The notes under the pieces are model-generated. The model was not told the DNA's origin. It did no database searches and was given only the letters and a program-made list of their open reading frames with translations. A stretch of DNA of 34,827 nt, taken from NCBI RefSeq assembly GCF_001672755.1, contig NZ_LZKI01000013.1:1-34827 (forward strand), given 5' to 3'. The translations under genes were made by a program, and so were the position numbers. The DNA comes from Mycobacterium colombiense. GTDB lineage: Bacteria; Actinomycetota; Actinomycetes; Mycobacteriales; Mycobacteriaceae. Positions 13,667 through 22,898 of the stretch are shown here, piece by piece (the stretch's first letter is position 1; every line of letters begins with the position of its first letter).

Positions 13667-13667
13667 C

Positions 13668-14597
13668 TCAGCCCTTCAGCAGCTCGCCGACGTGCGCGGT
13701 GACCGAATCGGTGAGGCCCTGCAGGTCGTAACCGCCTTCGAGCACCGCCACCAACCGGCCGTCGCACAGCTTTTCGGCCGTCGTCATCAATTCCCTGGTG
13801 ACCCAGGCGAAGTCGGCGGCCGTCATGGTCAGTGAGCCGAGCGGATCGCGTTCGTGGGCGTCGAAACCCGCGGACACGATGATCAGCTCTGGCGAAAATG
13901 CCTGCAGCGCGGGCACTATGCGATCCTGAAATGCCGCGCGCAATTCGGCGCCGCCATCACCCGGCGCCAGCGGCGAATTGAAGATGTTGCCGACGCCGGT
14001 CTCTCGCACCGCGCCGGTCCCGGGAAACAGCGGCATCTGATGCGTGGACGCGTAGAGCACGCTCGGGTCGGAGTAGAAGATCTGCTGGGTGCCGTTGCCG
14101 TGATGAACATCGAAATCGACGATGGCGACCCGCAGCAGCCCGTGTTTGCGTTGTGCGTGACGCGCGCCGATGCTGATGTTGTTGAACAGGCAGAAGCCCA
14201 TCGCCCGCTCGGTCTCGGCATGGTGGCCCGGCGGGCGGCACGCGACGAACGCGTTCTGCGCGTCACCGGCCAACACTCGGTCCACGGCCTGCAGCGTGGC
14301 GCCCACCCCGCGCAGCGCCGCCTCCCAGGTCGAGGGCTCCATCATGGTGTCGCCGCCGTCGAGGTAGACGTAACCTTCGTCGGGCCGCGCGGCTTCCAGT
14401 GCGTCCACGTAGCGATGGGAGTGCACGTAGCGCGTCGTGGCGAGGTCGGCGGGCTCGGCCTCCTCGCGCACCAGGGCGTCGAACTGCGGCCGGCTCAGCG
14501 CCGCCTGCACCGCGCGGTAGCGGTCCGGCCGTTCCGGATGGCCCGGAGCCGTCCGATGGGCGGCGAAGGCGGAGTGGTGCAGCAGCAACGTGGCCAT
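13668..14597 (-). CDS. Histone deacetylase-superfamily zinc amidohydrolase
   Basis: The 309-residue protein belongs to the arginase/deacetylase fold family that includes class II HDACs, acetylpolyamine amidohydrolases and AcuC. It has CRPPGHHAE with His125/His126, the metal-binding VDFDVHHGNGTQ (Asp163, His165), SAGFDAHERDPL with Asp247, and EGGYDL near the C-terminus. All metal ligands are present, so it should be an active deacetylase; the substrate could be an acetylated polyamine, a protein lysine or another amide. ATG 14597 follows an AGGA-type site. It lies 20 nt downstream of the coiled-coil gene on the same strand, at the end of the pentose phosphate operon, so it may be co-transcribed. 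Confidence 0.9.
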   Translation of the reverse strand: MATLLLHHSAFAAHRTAPGHPERPDRYRAVQAALSRPQFDALVREEAEPADLATTRYVHSHRYVDALEAARPDEGYVYLDGGDTMMEPSTWEAALRGVGATLQAVDRVLAGDAQNAFVACRPPGHHAETERAMGFCLFNNISIGARHAQRKHGLLRVAIVDFDVHHGNGTQQIFYSDPSVLYASTHQMPLFPGTGAVRETGVGNIFNSPLAPGDGGAELRAAFQDRIVPALQAFSPELIIVSAGFDAHERDPLGSLTMTAADFAWVTRELMTTAEKLCDGRLVAVLEGGYDLQGLTDSVTAHVGELLKG

Positions 14598-14617
14598 CGA
14601 GGGTCCTGTCGAGGCGC

Positions 14618-15016
14618 CTACTGGATGGTCCGGTTGCGCAGCCGGTCCACGAAGCCGCGCACCGCATGCTCGGTCATCGCCAGCGGGGAGATCATGGTCT
14701 CGCCCACCCGCACCATGTCATCGACCCGCGCGACGATGGCTTCCACCGGCTCGACCAGCACGATCAGCCGCTTGGCCAGGTCGTCCAGGCTGGTCATGGT
14801 GCCGTCCAGGTGATCCAGGCCCGCCTCCAGGCGCTCGACCGTGGCGTTCAGGGCGGAAAGGGAACTGCTCAGCTCCTTCATGGTGGTGCTCAAACCGTCG
14901 AGGACGTCTTCGACCTGCTCCACCGTCTTGTCGGCGTTCAACGCGGCCTGGGTGAGCGTCTTGATCCGGCTTCGCTCTTGCCCCCCGCGCACGGTTCTGT
15001 CTGCCATGTCCGTCAT
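14618..15016 (-). CDS. Conserved coiled-coil protein downstream of pgl (Rv1444c-like)
   Basis: The 132-residue protein is almost entirely helical, with heptad-like spacing through VEQVEDVLDGLSTTMKELSS, ALNATVERLEAGLDHLDG and SLDDLAKRLIVLVEPVEAIV, so a long coiled coil is likely. There is no signal peptide or membrane helix. Position and size match Rv1444c (136 residues, recalled), of unknown function. Starts at ATG 15016 or ATG 15007 are both possible: the second would be almost leaderless behind a good -10-like CATAAT (15020 down to 15015). It sits 76 nt after pgl and 20 nt before the amidohydrolase gene. An accessory role in the pentose phosphate enzymes is only a guess from context. Confidence 0.75.
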   Translation of the reverse strand: MTDMADRTVRGGQERSRIKTLTQAALNADKTVEQVEDVLDGLSTTMKELSSSLSALNATVERLEAGLDHLDGTMTSLDDLAKRLIVLVEPVEAIVARVDDMVRVGETMISPLAMTEHAVRGFVDRLRNRTIQ

Positions 15017-15092
15017 TATGACCCGGCCGGCGCGGGCGGGAGCCCGAAGGGATGCACGACTACCGAAAGCGCTATCGCATTTCAGAACCGGG

Positions 15093-15848
15093 TCACGCGA
15101 CGCCGGATGGGTTCGACGGCAGCTTGGCCGCGGCGTCCTCGTCGAGCAGCCACAGCGTGGTGTCCTGTCCGACCGCCCCGGCGGCCGGCACCGAGACCGG
15201 TGCGGCGCCCCCGATGGCGGCGGCCACCGCGTCGGCCTTGCCGCCGCCGGTCACCAGCAGCCACACCTCGCGGGACCGCGCAATGGCGGGCAGCGTCAAG
15301 GTGATTCGCTGCGGCGGGGGCTTGGGGGAGTCGTCGACCGACACCACCATGCGCGCGGTTTCGAGCACCGCCGGGGTGTCGGGGAACAGCGAGTTGATGT
15401 GGCCCTCGGGTCCCATGCCCAGCAGGTGGACGTCGAAATTCGGAACCGGCTCGCCGGGTGCGGCGTTGGCGGCCAGCAGCTGCTCGTAGGCCAGCGCCGC
15501 CGCCGCGAGGTCGCTGCCGAATTCGCCGTCGCTGGCCGGCATCGGGTGCACCTGGCTGGACGGGACGTCGACGTGTGAGAGCAACGCGGCCCGGGCCTGC
15601 TTGTCGTTGCGCTCGTCGTCGTCTTCGGGGACGTAGCGTTCGTCGCCCCAGAACAGATGCACCTTCGACCAGTCGATGTCGCGTCCCACCAACGATTGCA
15701 ACAGCCCGATGCCGTTGCCGCCGCCGGTCAGCACGATGAGCGCTCGGCCCCGCGCCGCCACGGCGGTCGCGATGGTGTCGGTCAGCCGCGTCGCGGCGGC
15801 GTCGACCAGGGTCTTGCTGTCCGGGAAAACTTCGATGTTGGTGCTCAC
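15093..15848 (-). CDS. pgl: 6-phosphogluconolactonase
   Basis: Pgl hydrolyses 6-phosphogluconolactone to 6-phosphogluconate, the second step of the oxidative pentose phosphate pathway. The 251-residue protein shows the family signatures [21 protein letters not shown] with DDDERND after it, [18 protein letters not shown], and the C-terminal [12 protein letters not shown]. The length is typical of the DevB/Pgl family. The start, GTG 15848, overlaps the opcA stop in GTGA, so translation is coupled to OpcA. M. tuberculosis calls the orthologue devB (Rv1445c). Confidence 0.97.
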   Translation of the reverse strand: MSTNIEVFPDSKTLVDAAATRLTDTIATAVAARGRALIVLTGGGNGIGLLQSLVGRDIDWSKVHLFWGDERYVPEDDDERNDKQARAALLSHVDVPSSQVHPMPASDGEFGSDLAAAALAYEQLLAANAAPGEPVPNFDVHLLGMGPEGHINSLFPDTPAVLETARMVVSVDDSPKPPPQRITLTLPAIARSREVWLLVTGGGKADAVAAAIGGAAPVSVPAAGAVGQDTTLWLLDEDAAAKLPSNPSGVA

Positions 15849-16756
15849 ACGTATTGCACTTTCTCAATGCCTTCGAGCGCGGTTTGGTAAATCTCGTCGG
15901 GATCCAATCGACGCAGGTCCTCGGCGAGGCACTCGCCGGTTTCCCTGCGCGCCAAGGGAAGCAGGGCGTCTGGGCGGGCCGTGCGACTCAGTGTGGCCGT
16001 CCTGCCTTCCTGCGGCCGGCTCAAGACGATGGTTTCGCTGTTGCGCGCCAGTTCGATCTTGAGCTCGCCGACCGCCCGGCGCACCGGGCCGTCGATGCGG
16101 CTGGCCAGCCACCCGGCCAGGACGTCCAGGGCCGGCTCGGTTCGCAGACCGGACACCAGCGCCGACTCGATCGGTTCATGCGGCGTCAGGTCGACGGCGG
16201 AGGTGAGCAGCGCGCGCCAGTAGGTGATGCGCGCCCAGGCCAGGTCGGTGTCACCCGCGGTGTATCCGGGCAGCCGGCTCTTGATGGCCGCCAACGGGTC
16301 GACCCCGTTGGTCGCGTCGGTAATGCGCCGAATCGCCAACCGGCCCAATGGATCTTGTGCGGGGACCGCCGGCGCGACGTCGGGCCACCAGGCCACCACC
16401 GGGATGTCGGGTAGCAGGAAGGGGGTGACCACGCTGGCGGCGTGGCCGAACAGCGCCCCCGACAGCCGCAGCACCACGACTTCGGTCGCGCCGGTATCGC
16501 CGCCGGCGCGCAGCTGCGCGTCCAGGCGCGGCTTGTCCGCGTACGGATCGCCGCGCATCGTGACGATGATTCGGCTGGGGTGTTCATGGCTGGCGTCGTT
16601 GGCCGCTTGCAGCGACTCTTCGAGGATCTCCTCGCTGTCCGGCGCGATGATCAAAGTCAGCACCCGGCCCATCGCGACGGCGCCGACCCTTTCGCGCAGT
16701 TCGTCGAGCTTCTTGTTGACCGCGGTGGTGGTGGTGCCCGGCATGTCAATGATCAA
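15845..16756 (-). CDS. opcA: Glucose-6-phosphate dehydrogenase assembly protein OpcA
   Basis: OpcA is an accessory protein for G6PDH assembly or activity in cyanobacteria and actinobacteria. From TTG 16756 it is 303 residues, the same as M. tuberculosis OpcA (Rv1446c, recalled). Typical segments are [44 protein letters not shown] and [16 protein letters not shown] 16756 is preferred over GTG 16765 because GAAGGAG stands about 8 nt before it, whereas the same purine run abuts GTG 16765. The start and its ribosome binding site lie inside the MIRU-like repeat between zwf2 and opcA. The stop overlaps pgl. Confidence 0.95.
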   Translation of the reverse strand: MIIDMPGTTTTAVNKKLDELRERVGAVAMGRVLTLIIAPDSEEILEESLQAANDASHEHPSRIIVTMRGDPYADKPRLDAQLRAGGDTGATEVVVLRLSGALFGHAASVVTPFLLPDIPVVAWWPDVAPAVPAQDPLGRLAIRRITDATNGVDPLAAIKSRLPGYTAGDTDLAWARITYWRALLTSAVDLTPHEPIESALVSGLRTEPALDVLAGWLASRIDGPVRRAVGELKIELARNSETIVLSRPQEGRTATLSRTARPDALLPLARRETGECLAEDLRRLDPDEIYQTALEGIEKVQYV

Positions 16757-16811
16757 CGGCGCCACTCCTTCTCATCGCGGTGGCTCTGCATCGTCGTGGC
16801 GCGGATCACGG
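16757..16811 (-). repeat. MIRU-like intercistronic repeat between zwf2 and opcA
   Basis: On the minus strand this reads CGTGATCCGCGCC, then ACGACGATGCAGAGC, then GCGATGAGAAGGAG, then TGGCGCCG. This is the signature of the mycobacterial interspersed repetitive unit (GACGATGCAGAGCG...GCGATGAGGAGG). The zwf2 stop TGA (16808-16806) lies at its 5' end, and the opcA start follows its 3' end. It supplies the opcA Shine-Dalgarno. A clearly similar copy lies at 27274-27327. Confidence 0.8.
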
Positions 16812-18350
16812 CCGCCGCCATTCCCGGCCGGTGCGACGCAGCATCTCGAAGGATGAATCCGGGCCCCAGGTGCCCGCCTCATAGGCTTCGGGTTTGCCGC
16901 TCGTTGCCCAGTTATCGAGGACGGGATCGAGTATCTCCCAAGCCAATTCGACCTCTTCGTTGACCGGGAAGAGGGACGGCTCGCCCAGCAGCACGTCCAG
17001 GATCAGCTGTTCGTAGGCTTCCGGGGATTCCTCGGCGAACGCCGAGCCGTAGGAGAAGTCCATGTTGACGTCGCGGACTTCCATCGCGGTGCCCGGCACC
17101 TTGGAGCCGAACCGCAGCGTGACGCCTTCGTCGGGCTGCACCCGGATCACCATGGCGTTGGCGCCCAGCTCGTCGGTCATGGTCGCGTCGAACGGCAGGT
17201 GCGGCGCACGCTTGAAGATCAGGGCGATCTCCGTCACCCTGCGGCCCAGGCGTTTTCCGGTTCGCAGGTAGAAGGGCACGCCGGCCCAGCGGCGGGTGTC
17301 CACCTCGAGCGTGATGGCGGCGAACGTCTCGGTGGTCGAGTCCTTGGCGAACCCGTCCTCGTCGAGCAGTCCGACGACCTTCTCGCCGCCCTGCCAGCCC
17401 GCGGCGTACTGGCCGCGACTGGTGGTCTCATCGAGTGGCTCGGCGAGCTGCGTTGCCGAGAGCACCTTGATCTTTTCCGCCTGCAGCGCCTTCGGAGTGA
17501 AGCTGACCGGCTCTTCCATCGCGGTCAGCGCCAGCAGTTGCATCAAATGGTTCTGGATGACGTCGCGCGCGGCGCCGATGCCATCGTAATAGCCTGCCCG
17601 GCCGCCTAATCCGATGTCTTCGGCCATGGTGATCTGCACATGGTCGACGTAGTGCGCGTTCCAGATCGGGTCGAACAACTGATTGGCGAACCGCAGGGCC
17701 AGGAGGTTACGCACCGTCTCCTTACCGAGGTAGTGATCGATCCGGAAGACCGCCTCCTCCGGAAAGACGGCGTTGACGGTCTTGTTCAGGGCTTGCGCGC
17801 TTTCCAGGTCGTGGCCGAACGGTTTCTCGATGACCACCCGGCTCCACCGTTCGCCCTGCGGACGCGCCAAACCGGACTTGTGTAGTTGCTCCAACACCAA
17901 GGGAAAGGACTTGGGCGGAATGGCCAGATAGAAGGCGTGGTTACCGCCGGTCCCGCGCTCGGCGTCCAGCTTGTCCAGGGTCTCGGCCAGCCGAGCGAAC
18001 GCCTCGTCATCGTCGAAAGCGCCTGACACGAAACGGAATCCCTCGGCCAGCCGATCCCAGCTCTCCTGCCGGAACGGCGTGCGGCAGTGTTCCTTGACGG
18101 CCTCGTGCACCACCTTGCCGAAATCCTGTGTACTCCAATCCCGGCGGGCGAAGCCCACCAGCGAGAAGCTGGGCGGCAGTAGCCCGCGATTGGCCAGGTC
18201 GTAGATCGCCGGCATGACCTTCTTGCGGGCCAGGTCGCCGGTGACGCCGAAGATGACCATCCCGCACGGCCCCGCGATCCGCGGGAGCCGCTTATCGCGC
18301 TTGTCCCGTAACGGGTTTTGCCATTGCGGCGCGGTACGGGCCGGGCTCAT
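16806..18350 (-). CDS. zwf2: Glucose-6-phosphate 1-dehydrogenase
   Basis: This enzyme oxidises glucose 6-phosphate to 6-phosphogluconolactone and makes NADPH (or F420-independent NADH). From ATG 18350 it is 514 residues, the same as M. tuberculosis Zwf2 (Rv1447c, recalled). It has the nucleotide-binding [10 protein letters not shown] (35-44), the substrate loop EKPFGHD (175-181), the active-site RIDHYLGKE (203-211) and the later [10 protein letters not shown]. The start ATG overlaps the tal stop in ATGA; a longer frame to 18401 would run back into tal. The stop lies within the MIRU-like repeat before opcA. Together with opcA and pgl it forms the oxidative branch of the operon. Confidence 0.97.
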   Translation of the reverse strand: MSPARTAPQWQNPLRDKRDKRLPRIAGPCGMVIFGVTGDLARKKVMPAIYDLANRGLLPPSFSLVGFARRDWSTQDFGKVVHEAVKEHCRTPFRQESWDRLAEGFRFVSGAFDDDEAFARLAETLDKLDAERGTGGNHAFYLAIPPKSFPLVLEQLHKSGLARPQGERWSRVVIEKPFGHDLESAQALNKTVNAVFPEEAVFRIDHYLGKETVRNLLALRFANQLFDPIWNAHYVDHVQITMAEDIGLGGRAGYYDGIGAARDVIQNHLMQLLALTAMEEPVSFTPKALQAEKIKVLSATQLAEPLDETTSRGQYAAGWQGGEKVVGLLDEDGFAKDSTTETFAAITLEVDTRRWAGVPFYLRTGKRLGRRVTEIALIFKRAPHLPFDATMTDELGANAMVIRVQPDEGVTLRFGSKVPGTAMEVRDVNMDFSYGSAFAEESPEAYEQLILDVLLGEPSLFPVNEEVELAWEILDPVLDNWATSGKPEAYEAGTWGPDSSFEMLRRTGREWRRP

Positions 18351-19468
18351 TTGGAGGCGGAACCCAGTTGCTTCTGTGTTTCCTCCAGCAGCTCGGTCCA
18401 CGAATCCACGAACTTCTCGACGCCCTCGTTCTCCAGCACCACGAACACGTCCCGCAAGTCGATCCCGACCTCGGACAGCTTGTCGAACACCTGCTGGGCC
18501 TCGCCGGCGGTGCCGGAGACCGTGTCGCCCTTGATCTCGCCGTGATCGGCGACGGCGTCAATGGTCTTCTCCGGCATGGTGTTCACCGTGTTGGGCGCCA
18601 CCAGTTCGGTGACGTAGAGGGTGTCCGAGTAGTCCGGGTTCTTGACGCCCGTCGACGCCCACAGCGGACGCTGCACGCGGGCCCCGTCGGCCTTGAGTGA
18701 CGCGTAGCGGTCGCCGCCCTCGAACACCTCCTGGTAGGCCGCATAGGCCAGCCGGGCATTCGCCACGCCGGCCTTACCGCGTAGCGCGAGCGCGTCCTCG
18801 TTGCCGATCTTCTCCAGCCGCTTGTCGATCTCGGTGTCCACCCGGGATACGAAAAACGAAGCCACCGAATGGATCTTGGACAGGTCGTGTCCGGCCTCGC
18901 GGGCCTTCTCCAGGCCGGCCAGGTAGGCGTCCATCACGGCCCGGTGCCGTTCGACCGAGAAGATCAGCGTGACGTTGACCGAAATGCCTTCGGCCAGAAC
19001 TGCGGTGATGGCCGGGATGCCGGCCTTGGTGGCCGGGATCTTGATGAACAGGTTCGGCCGATCGACGATCTTCCACAGCTCGACGGCCTGCGCGACGGTC
19101 TTGTCGGTCTCGGCCGCCAGGCGCGGGTCGACCTCGATGGACACCCGGCCGTCCACGCCGTCGGACGCCTCCCACTCACGCTTGAGCACGTCGCACGCGT
19201 TGCGGACGTCGTCGGTGGTGACGGTGCGGATGGTGGCGTCGACGTCGGCCCCGCGCTCGGCGAGCTCGGCGATCTGGCCGTCGTAGGAATCGCCCTCCGC
19301 CAACGCTTTCTGGAAGATCGACGGGTTGGTGGTCACGCCGACGACGCTCTTGGTGTCGATCAGCTCCTGCAGGTTGCCGGACTGCAGCCGCTGACGCGAC
19401 AGGTCGTCAAGCCAGACGGATACGCCGGCGGCGGACAGCGCCGCCAGATTCGGGTTCTGAGCGGTCAT
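18347..19468 (-). CDS. tal: Transaldolase
   Basis: Transaldolase moves a dihydroxyacetone unit between sedoheptulose 7-phosphate and glyceraldehyde 3-phosphate. The 373-residue protein equals the M. tuberculosis enzyme in length. It has [15 protein letters not shown] near the N-terminus, the Schiff-base Lys143 in [16 protein letters not shown], and [15 protein letters not shown] later stretch ([20 protein letters not shown]) is typical of the long actinobacterial/cyanobacterial form. It begins 16 nt after tkt, with AAGGG in that gap as a possible ribosome binding site, and its stop overlaps zwf2. Confidence 0.97.
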   Translation of the reverse strand: MTAQNPNLAALSAAGVSVWLDDLSRQRLQSGNLQELIDTKSVVGVTTNPSIFQKALAEGDSYDGQIAELAERGADVDATIRTVTTDDVRNACDVLKREWEASDGVDGRVSIEVDPRLAAETDKTVAQAVELWKIVDRPNLFIKIPATKAGIPAITAVLAEGISVNVTLIFSVERHRAVMDAYLAGLEKAREAGHDLSKIHSVASFFVSRVDTEIDKRLEKIGNEDALALRGKAGVANARLAYAAYQEVFEGGDRYASLKADGARVQRPLWASTGVKNPDYSDTLYVTELVAPNTVNTMPEKTIDAVADHGEIKGDTVSGTAGEAQQVFDKLSEVGIDLRDVFVVLENEGVEKFVDSWTELLEETQKQLGSASK

Positions 19469-19484
19469 GTGAATTACCCTTTCC

Positions 19485-21590
19485 TCAGTTATCCACTACT
19501 TGTTCCGCGGCGGCCGCGACGGCTTCGGCGGTGAAGCCGAATTCACGGAATAAGGTTTCGTAGTCGGCGGATTCGCCGTAGTGCTCGATCGAGACGATCT
19601 TGCCGGTGTCGCCGACCAGCCTGTGCCAGCTCTGCGCGACGCCGGCCTCGACGGCCACCCTGGCCGAGACGGTCGGCGGCAGCACGCTGTCGCGGTAGTC
19701 GTCCGGCTGCGACTCGAACCACTCGACGCACGGCATGGAGACCACCCGCGCCACAATGTCCTTGTCCGCCAACATCTTCTGCGCCTCGACCGCCAGCTGA
19801 ACCTCCGAGCCGGTGGCGATCAGCACCACATCGGGGTCTTGGTCGGCGTCCCCGCCGTCCGAGCCCAGGATGTAGCCGCCTCGGGCCACGCCGTCGGCGC
19901 TGGTGCCCTCGAGCACCGGCACGCCCTGGCGGGTCAGGATCAGCCCGACCGGTCCGCTGCCGTTGCCGCGGGCCAGGATCGTGCGCCAGGCGTGGGCGGT
20001 CTCGTTGGCATCGGCGGGGCGCACCACCGAGAGCTTCGGGATGGCGCGCAACGCCGCGAGGTGCTCGATCGGCTGGTGCGTCGGGCCGTCCTCGCCGAGT
20101 CCGATGGAATCGTGCGTCCACACGTAGATGGTGTCGATGTCCATCAGCGAGGCCAGCCGGACCGCCGGGCGCATGTAGTCCGAGAACTGCAGGAACGTGC
20201 CGCCGTAGGCCCGGGTGGGGCCGTGCAGCACGATGCCGGACAGGATGGCGCCCATCGCGTGCTCGCGGACACCGAAGTGCAGGGTGCGCCCGTACCAGTC
20301 CGCCGTGTAGTCCTTGGTCGAAATCGAGGGCGGGCCAAAGGATTTGACGTTGTCCATGGTGGTGTTGTTGCTGCCCGCCAGGTCGGCCGAGCCGCCCCAC
20401 AACTCGGGCAGCTTCGGTCCGACCGCGTTGAGCACCTTGCCGGACGCCGCGCGGGTGGCCAGGGCCTTGTCGCCCGGATTCCAGACCGGGATGTCGGCGT
20501 CCCAGCCGTCCGGCAGCTTCTCGGCGGTCAGCCGGTCCAGCAACGCCTTGCGTTCGGGTTGGGCCTGCGCCCAGGCGTCGAAATCCGCCTGCCACTTCTC
20601 GTGGGCTTCCTTGCCGCGGTCCACCAGCTTGCGGGTGTGGGCGAGCACGTCGTCGCGCACCTCGAACTTCTTTTCCGGGTCGAAGCCGAGGATTTCCTTG
20701 ACGGCGGCGACTTCCTCGTCGCCCAGGGCCGCGCCGTGCGCCTTGCCGGTGTTCATCAGCTTGGGGGCGGGGTAGCCGATGATGGTGCGCAGCGAGATGA
20801 ACGACGGCCGGTCGGTGGCAGCCTTGGCGTTGGCGATGGCCTCCTCGATCGCGACGACGTTCTCGCCGCCCTCGATCTCCTGCACGTGCCAGCCGTAGGC
20901 CCGGTATCGCGCGGCGGTGTCCTCGCACAGCGCGATGTCGGTGTCGTCCTCGATCGAGATCTCGTTGTGGTCGTAGAAGACGATGAGGTTGCCCAACTGC
21001 TGGACGGCCGCCAGCGACGAGGCCTCCGAGGTGACGCCCTCCTCGATGTCGCCGTCGGAGGCGATCACGTAGATGAAGTGGTCGAACGGGCTGGTGCCCG
21101 GGGCCGCGTCGGGATCGAACAGGCCGCGCTCGTAGCGGGCGGCCATCGCCATGCCCACCGCCGAAGCCAGGCCCTGTCCGAGCGGACCGGTGGTGATCTC
21201 GACGCCCTTGGTGTGCCGGAACTCCGGGTGCCCGGGGGTCTTGGAGCCCCAGGTGCGCAGGGACTCGATGTCGGAGAGCTCCAAGCCGAAACCACCCAGG
21301 TACAGCTGCAGGTACAGCGTCAGGCTGCTGTGCCCGCAGGACAGGACGAACCGGTCGCGGCCCAACCAGTGGGTGTCGCTGGGGTCGTGGCGCATCGCGC
21401 GCTGAAACAAGGTGAACGCCAGCGGCGCAAGGCTCATCGCCGTCCCCGGGTGGCCATTGCCGACCTTCTGCACCGCGTCCGCGGCCAGCACCCGGATGGT
21501 GTCGACGGCGGCCGAGTCGAGTTCGGACCAGTCGTCGGGGAGGTGCGGTTGGGTCAGCGTAGAGATCTCTTCGAGTGTCGTCACAGACAT
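19485..21590 (-). CDS. tkt: Transketolase
   Basis: Transketolase transfers two-carbon ketol units using thiamine diphosphate and a divalent metal. The 701-residue protein is full length. It has [16 protein letters not shown], the ThDP motif from [10 protein letters not shown] to [13 protein letters not shown], the central VREHAMGAI with the catalytic-cycle glutamate, and [16 protein letters not shown]. It is the first gene of the minus-strand operon tkt-tal-zwf2-opcA-pgl. ATG 21590 is preceded by AAGGA and by a -10-like TAGGGT about 31 nt upstream. In M. tuberculosis a PE_PGRS gene lies between tkt and ctaB; here there is only a 250-bp divergent intergenic region. Confidence 0.98.
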   Translation of the reverse strand: MSVTTLEEISTLTQPHLPDDWSELDSAAVDTIRVLAADAVQKVGNGHPGTAMSLAPLAFTLFQRAMRHDPSDTHWLGRDRFVLSCGHSSLTLYLQLYLGGFGLELSDIESLRTWGSKTPGHPEFRHTKGVEITTGPLGQGLASAVGMAMAARYERGLFDPDAAPGTSPFDHFIYVIASDGDIEEGVTSEASSLAAVQQLGNLIVFYDHNEISIEDDTDIALCEDTAARYRAYGWHVQEIEGGENVVAIEEAIANAKAATDRPSFISLRTIIGYPAPKLMNTGKAHGAALGDEEVAAVKEILGFDPEKKFEVRDDVLAHTRKLVDRGKEAHEKWQADFDAWAQAQPERKALLDRLTAEKLPDGWDADIPVWNPGDKALATRAASGKVLNAVGPKLPELWGGSADLAGSNNTTMDNVKSFGPPSISTKDYTADWYGRTLHFGVREHAMGAILSGIVLHGPTRAYGGTFLQFSDYMRPAVRLASLMDIDTIYVWTHDSIGLGEDGPTHQPIEHLAALRAIPKLSVVRPADANETAHAWRTILARGNGSGPVGLILTRQGVPVLEGTSADGVARGGYILGSDGGDADQDPDVVLIATGSEVQLAVEAQKMLADKDIVARVVSMPCVEWFESQPDDYRDSVLPPTVSARVAVEAGVAQSWHRLVGDTGKIVSIEHYGESADYETLFREFGFTAEAVAAAAEQVVDN

Positions 21591-21620
21591 TGTCCTTGGG
21601 TCATCGAGCTGATCAATCCC

Positions 21621-21626
21621 ACCCTA
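21621..21626 (-). promoter_or_regulatory. Candidate -10 element of the tkt operon
   Basis: On the minus strand TAGGGT fits TANNNT and would start transcription near 21614, leaving a leader of about 24 nt with the AAGGA ribosome binding site. No clear -35 was found. The rest of the tkt-ctaB intergenic region (21591-21840) includes an AT-richer patch around 21721-21745 but no other convincing element. Confidence 0.35.
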
Positions 21627-21840
21627 GTGCGGGAGGACCGGCTCTTGCAGCGCAGGATTTCGGGTACCCACCACCGGCAGGTGTGAAAATTACGCGCCCG
21701 TCGAAAGCGCTTAACATTCAGTTCGGAAATCTGGGAAAAATCAGCCGTGTTTGGACCCGCGGGCGGGCCATCGCCACAACGCGGTCTACCATCGTGTGTA
21801 GTAGATGCTGCGCGCCGCTGCGACCCCAAGGAGTTATTGC

Positions 21841-22767
21841 GTGAGCGTTCGCGGGCGCGTCGCGCCGAGCCAATTGCCAAGCCGGATACAAGGCACGGTG
21901 CTGGCTTATCTGGCGCTGACCAAGCCGCGGGTCATTGAACTGCTGCTCGTCACAGCCATCCCGGCGATGCTGCTGGCCCAGCGCGGCACCGTGAACCCGC
22001 TGCTGATCGTCAACACCCTGATCGGCGGGATGCTGGCCGCCGGCGGCGCCAACACTCTCAACTGCGTGGCCGACGCGGACATCGACAAGGTGATGAAGCG
22101 CACTGCGCGGCGGCCACTGGCTCGCGCGGCGGTGCCCACGCGCAACGCCCTGGTGCTCGGTCTGGTGCTGACGGTGGCCTCGTTCGTCTGGCTGTGGTGG
22201 ACGACGAACCTGCTGTCCGGGCTGCTGGCCCTGGCGACGATCGCGTTCTACGTGTTCGTCTACACGCTGCTGCTCAAGCGCCGCACCTCGCAGAACGTGG
22301 TGTGGGGCGGCGCGGCCGGCTGCATGCCGGTGATGATCGGCTGGTCGGCCGTCACCGGCACCATTCAATGGCCCGCGCTGGTGATGTTCGCCATCATTTT
22401 CTTCTGGACGCCGCCGCATACCTGGGCGCTGGCGATGCGCTACAAGGACGACTACAAGGCGGCGGGCGTGCCGATGCTGCCTGCCGTGGCGACCGAGCGC
22501 CAGGTGACCAAGCAGATCCTGATCTACACCTGGCTGACGGTGCTGGCCACGCTGGCGCTGGCGCTGGCGACGGGGTGGCTGTACGCGGCCGTCGCCGTGA
22601 TCGCCGGGGTGTGGTTCCTGGCGATGGCCCACCAGCTCTACGCCGGCGTCCGCGCGGGCGAGCCGGTCAAGCCGCTGCGGCTGTTCCTGCAGTCGAACAA
22701 CTATCTGGCCGTGGTGTTCTGCGCGTTGGCCGTGGACTCGGCCATCGGGCTGCCGCACCTGTTCTGA
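21841..22767 (+). CDS. ctaB: Protohaem IX farnesyltransferase (haem O synthase)
   Basis: CtaB adds a farnesyl group to haem B to make haem O, the precursor of haem A of the aa3 cytochrome oxidase. The 308-residue protein (same length as Rv1451, recalled) is a UbiA-family membrane prenyltransferase with about eight or nine membrane segments. The first Asp-rich motif is N74-CVA-D78-ADI-D82, and the second conserved loop is [19 protein letters not shown] 21841 is chosen because AAGGAG (21828-21833) lies 7 nt before it; the frame is open upstream to 21805 without a better site. It is divergent from tkt and converges on qor. Confidence 0.97.
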   Translation: MSVRGRVAPSQLPSRIQGTVLAYLALTKPRVIELLLVTAIPAMLLAQRGTVNPLLIVNTLIGGMLAAGGANTLNCVADADIDKVMKRTARRPLARAAVPTRNALVLGLVLTVASFVWLWWTTNLLSGLLALATIAFYVFVYTLLLKRRTSQNVVWGGAAGCMPVMIGWSAVTGTIQWPALVMFAIIFFWTPPHTWALAMRYKDDYKAAGVPMLPAVATERQVTKQILIYTWLTVLATLALALATGWLYAAVAVIAGVWFLAMAHQLYAGVRAGEPVKPLRLFLQSNNYLAVVFCALAVDSAIGLPHLF

Positions 22768-22792
22768 TCTTCGGCCTCGGGGCGCCGTTGAG

Positions 22793-22840
22793 TGTGCGTC
22801 CTGGGCGGGAAAGTAGCCGGAATCCCGCCCTGCCCGCACA
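22793..22840. terminator. Two-part hairpin between convergent ctaB and qor
   Basis: TGTGCG (22793-22798) pairs with CGCACA (22835-22840), and inside it GGGCGGGA (22803-22810) pairs with TCCCGCCC (22823-22830). They are separated by a symmetric 4x4 internal loop and a 12-nt apical loop. There is no T tract, as is common in mycobacteria. GAGTGTGC (22790-22797) is also repeated inverted as GCACACTC at 22856-22863, so alternative pairings exist. It lies between the 3' ends of two convergent genes and could act on both transcripts. Confidence 0.55.
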
Positions 22841-22898
22841 CCCCACGCCGCCAGTGCACACTCGACGACGCAACCCGGCCAGGGCATGCCGCCCGCGG

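Noticed and set aside
16757..16765. GTG 16765 as the opcA start
   Set aside because: The purine-rich AAGGAG directly abuts this codon, while it is correctly spaced for TTG 16756, which also gives the usual 303 residues.
19581..21686. 701-residue plus-strand frame antisense to tkt
   Set aside because: It has no domain signature and mirrors the real transketolase gene.
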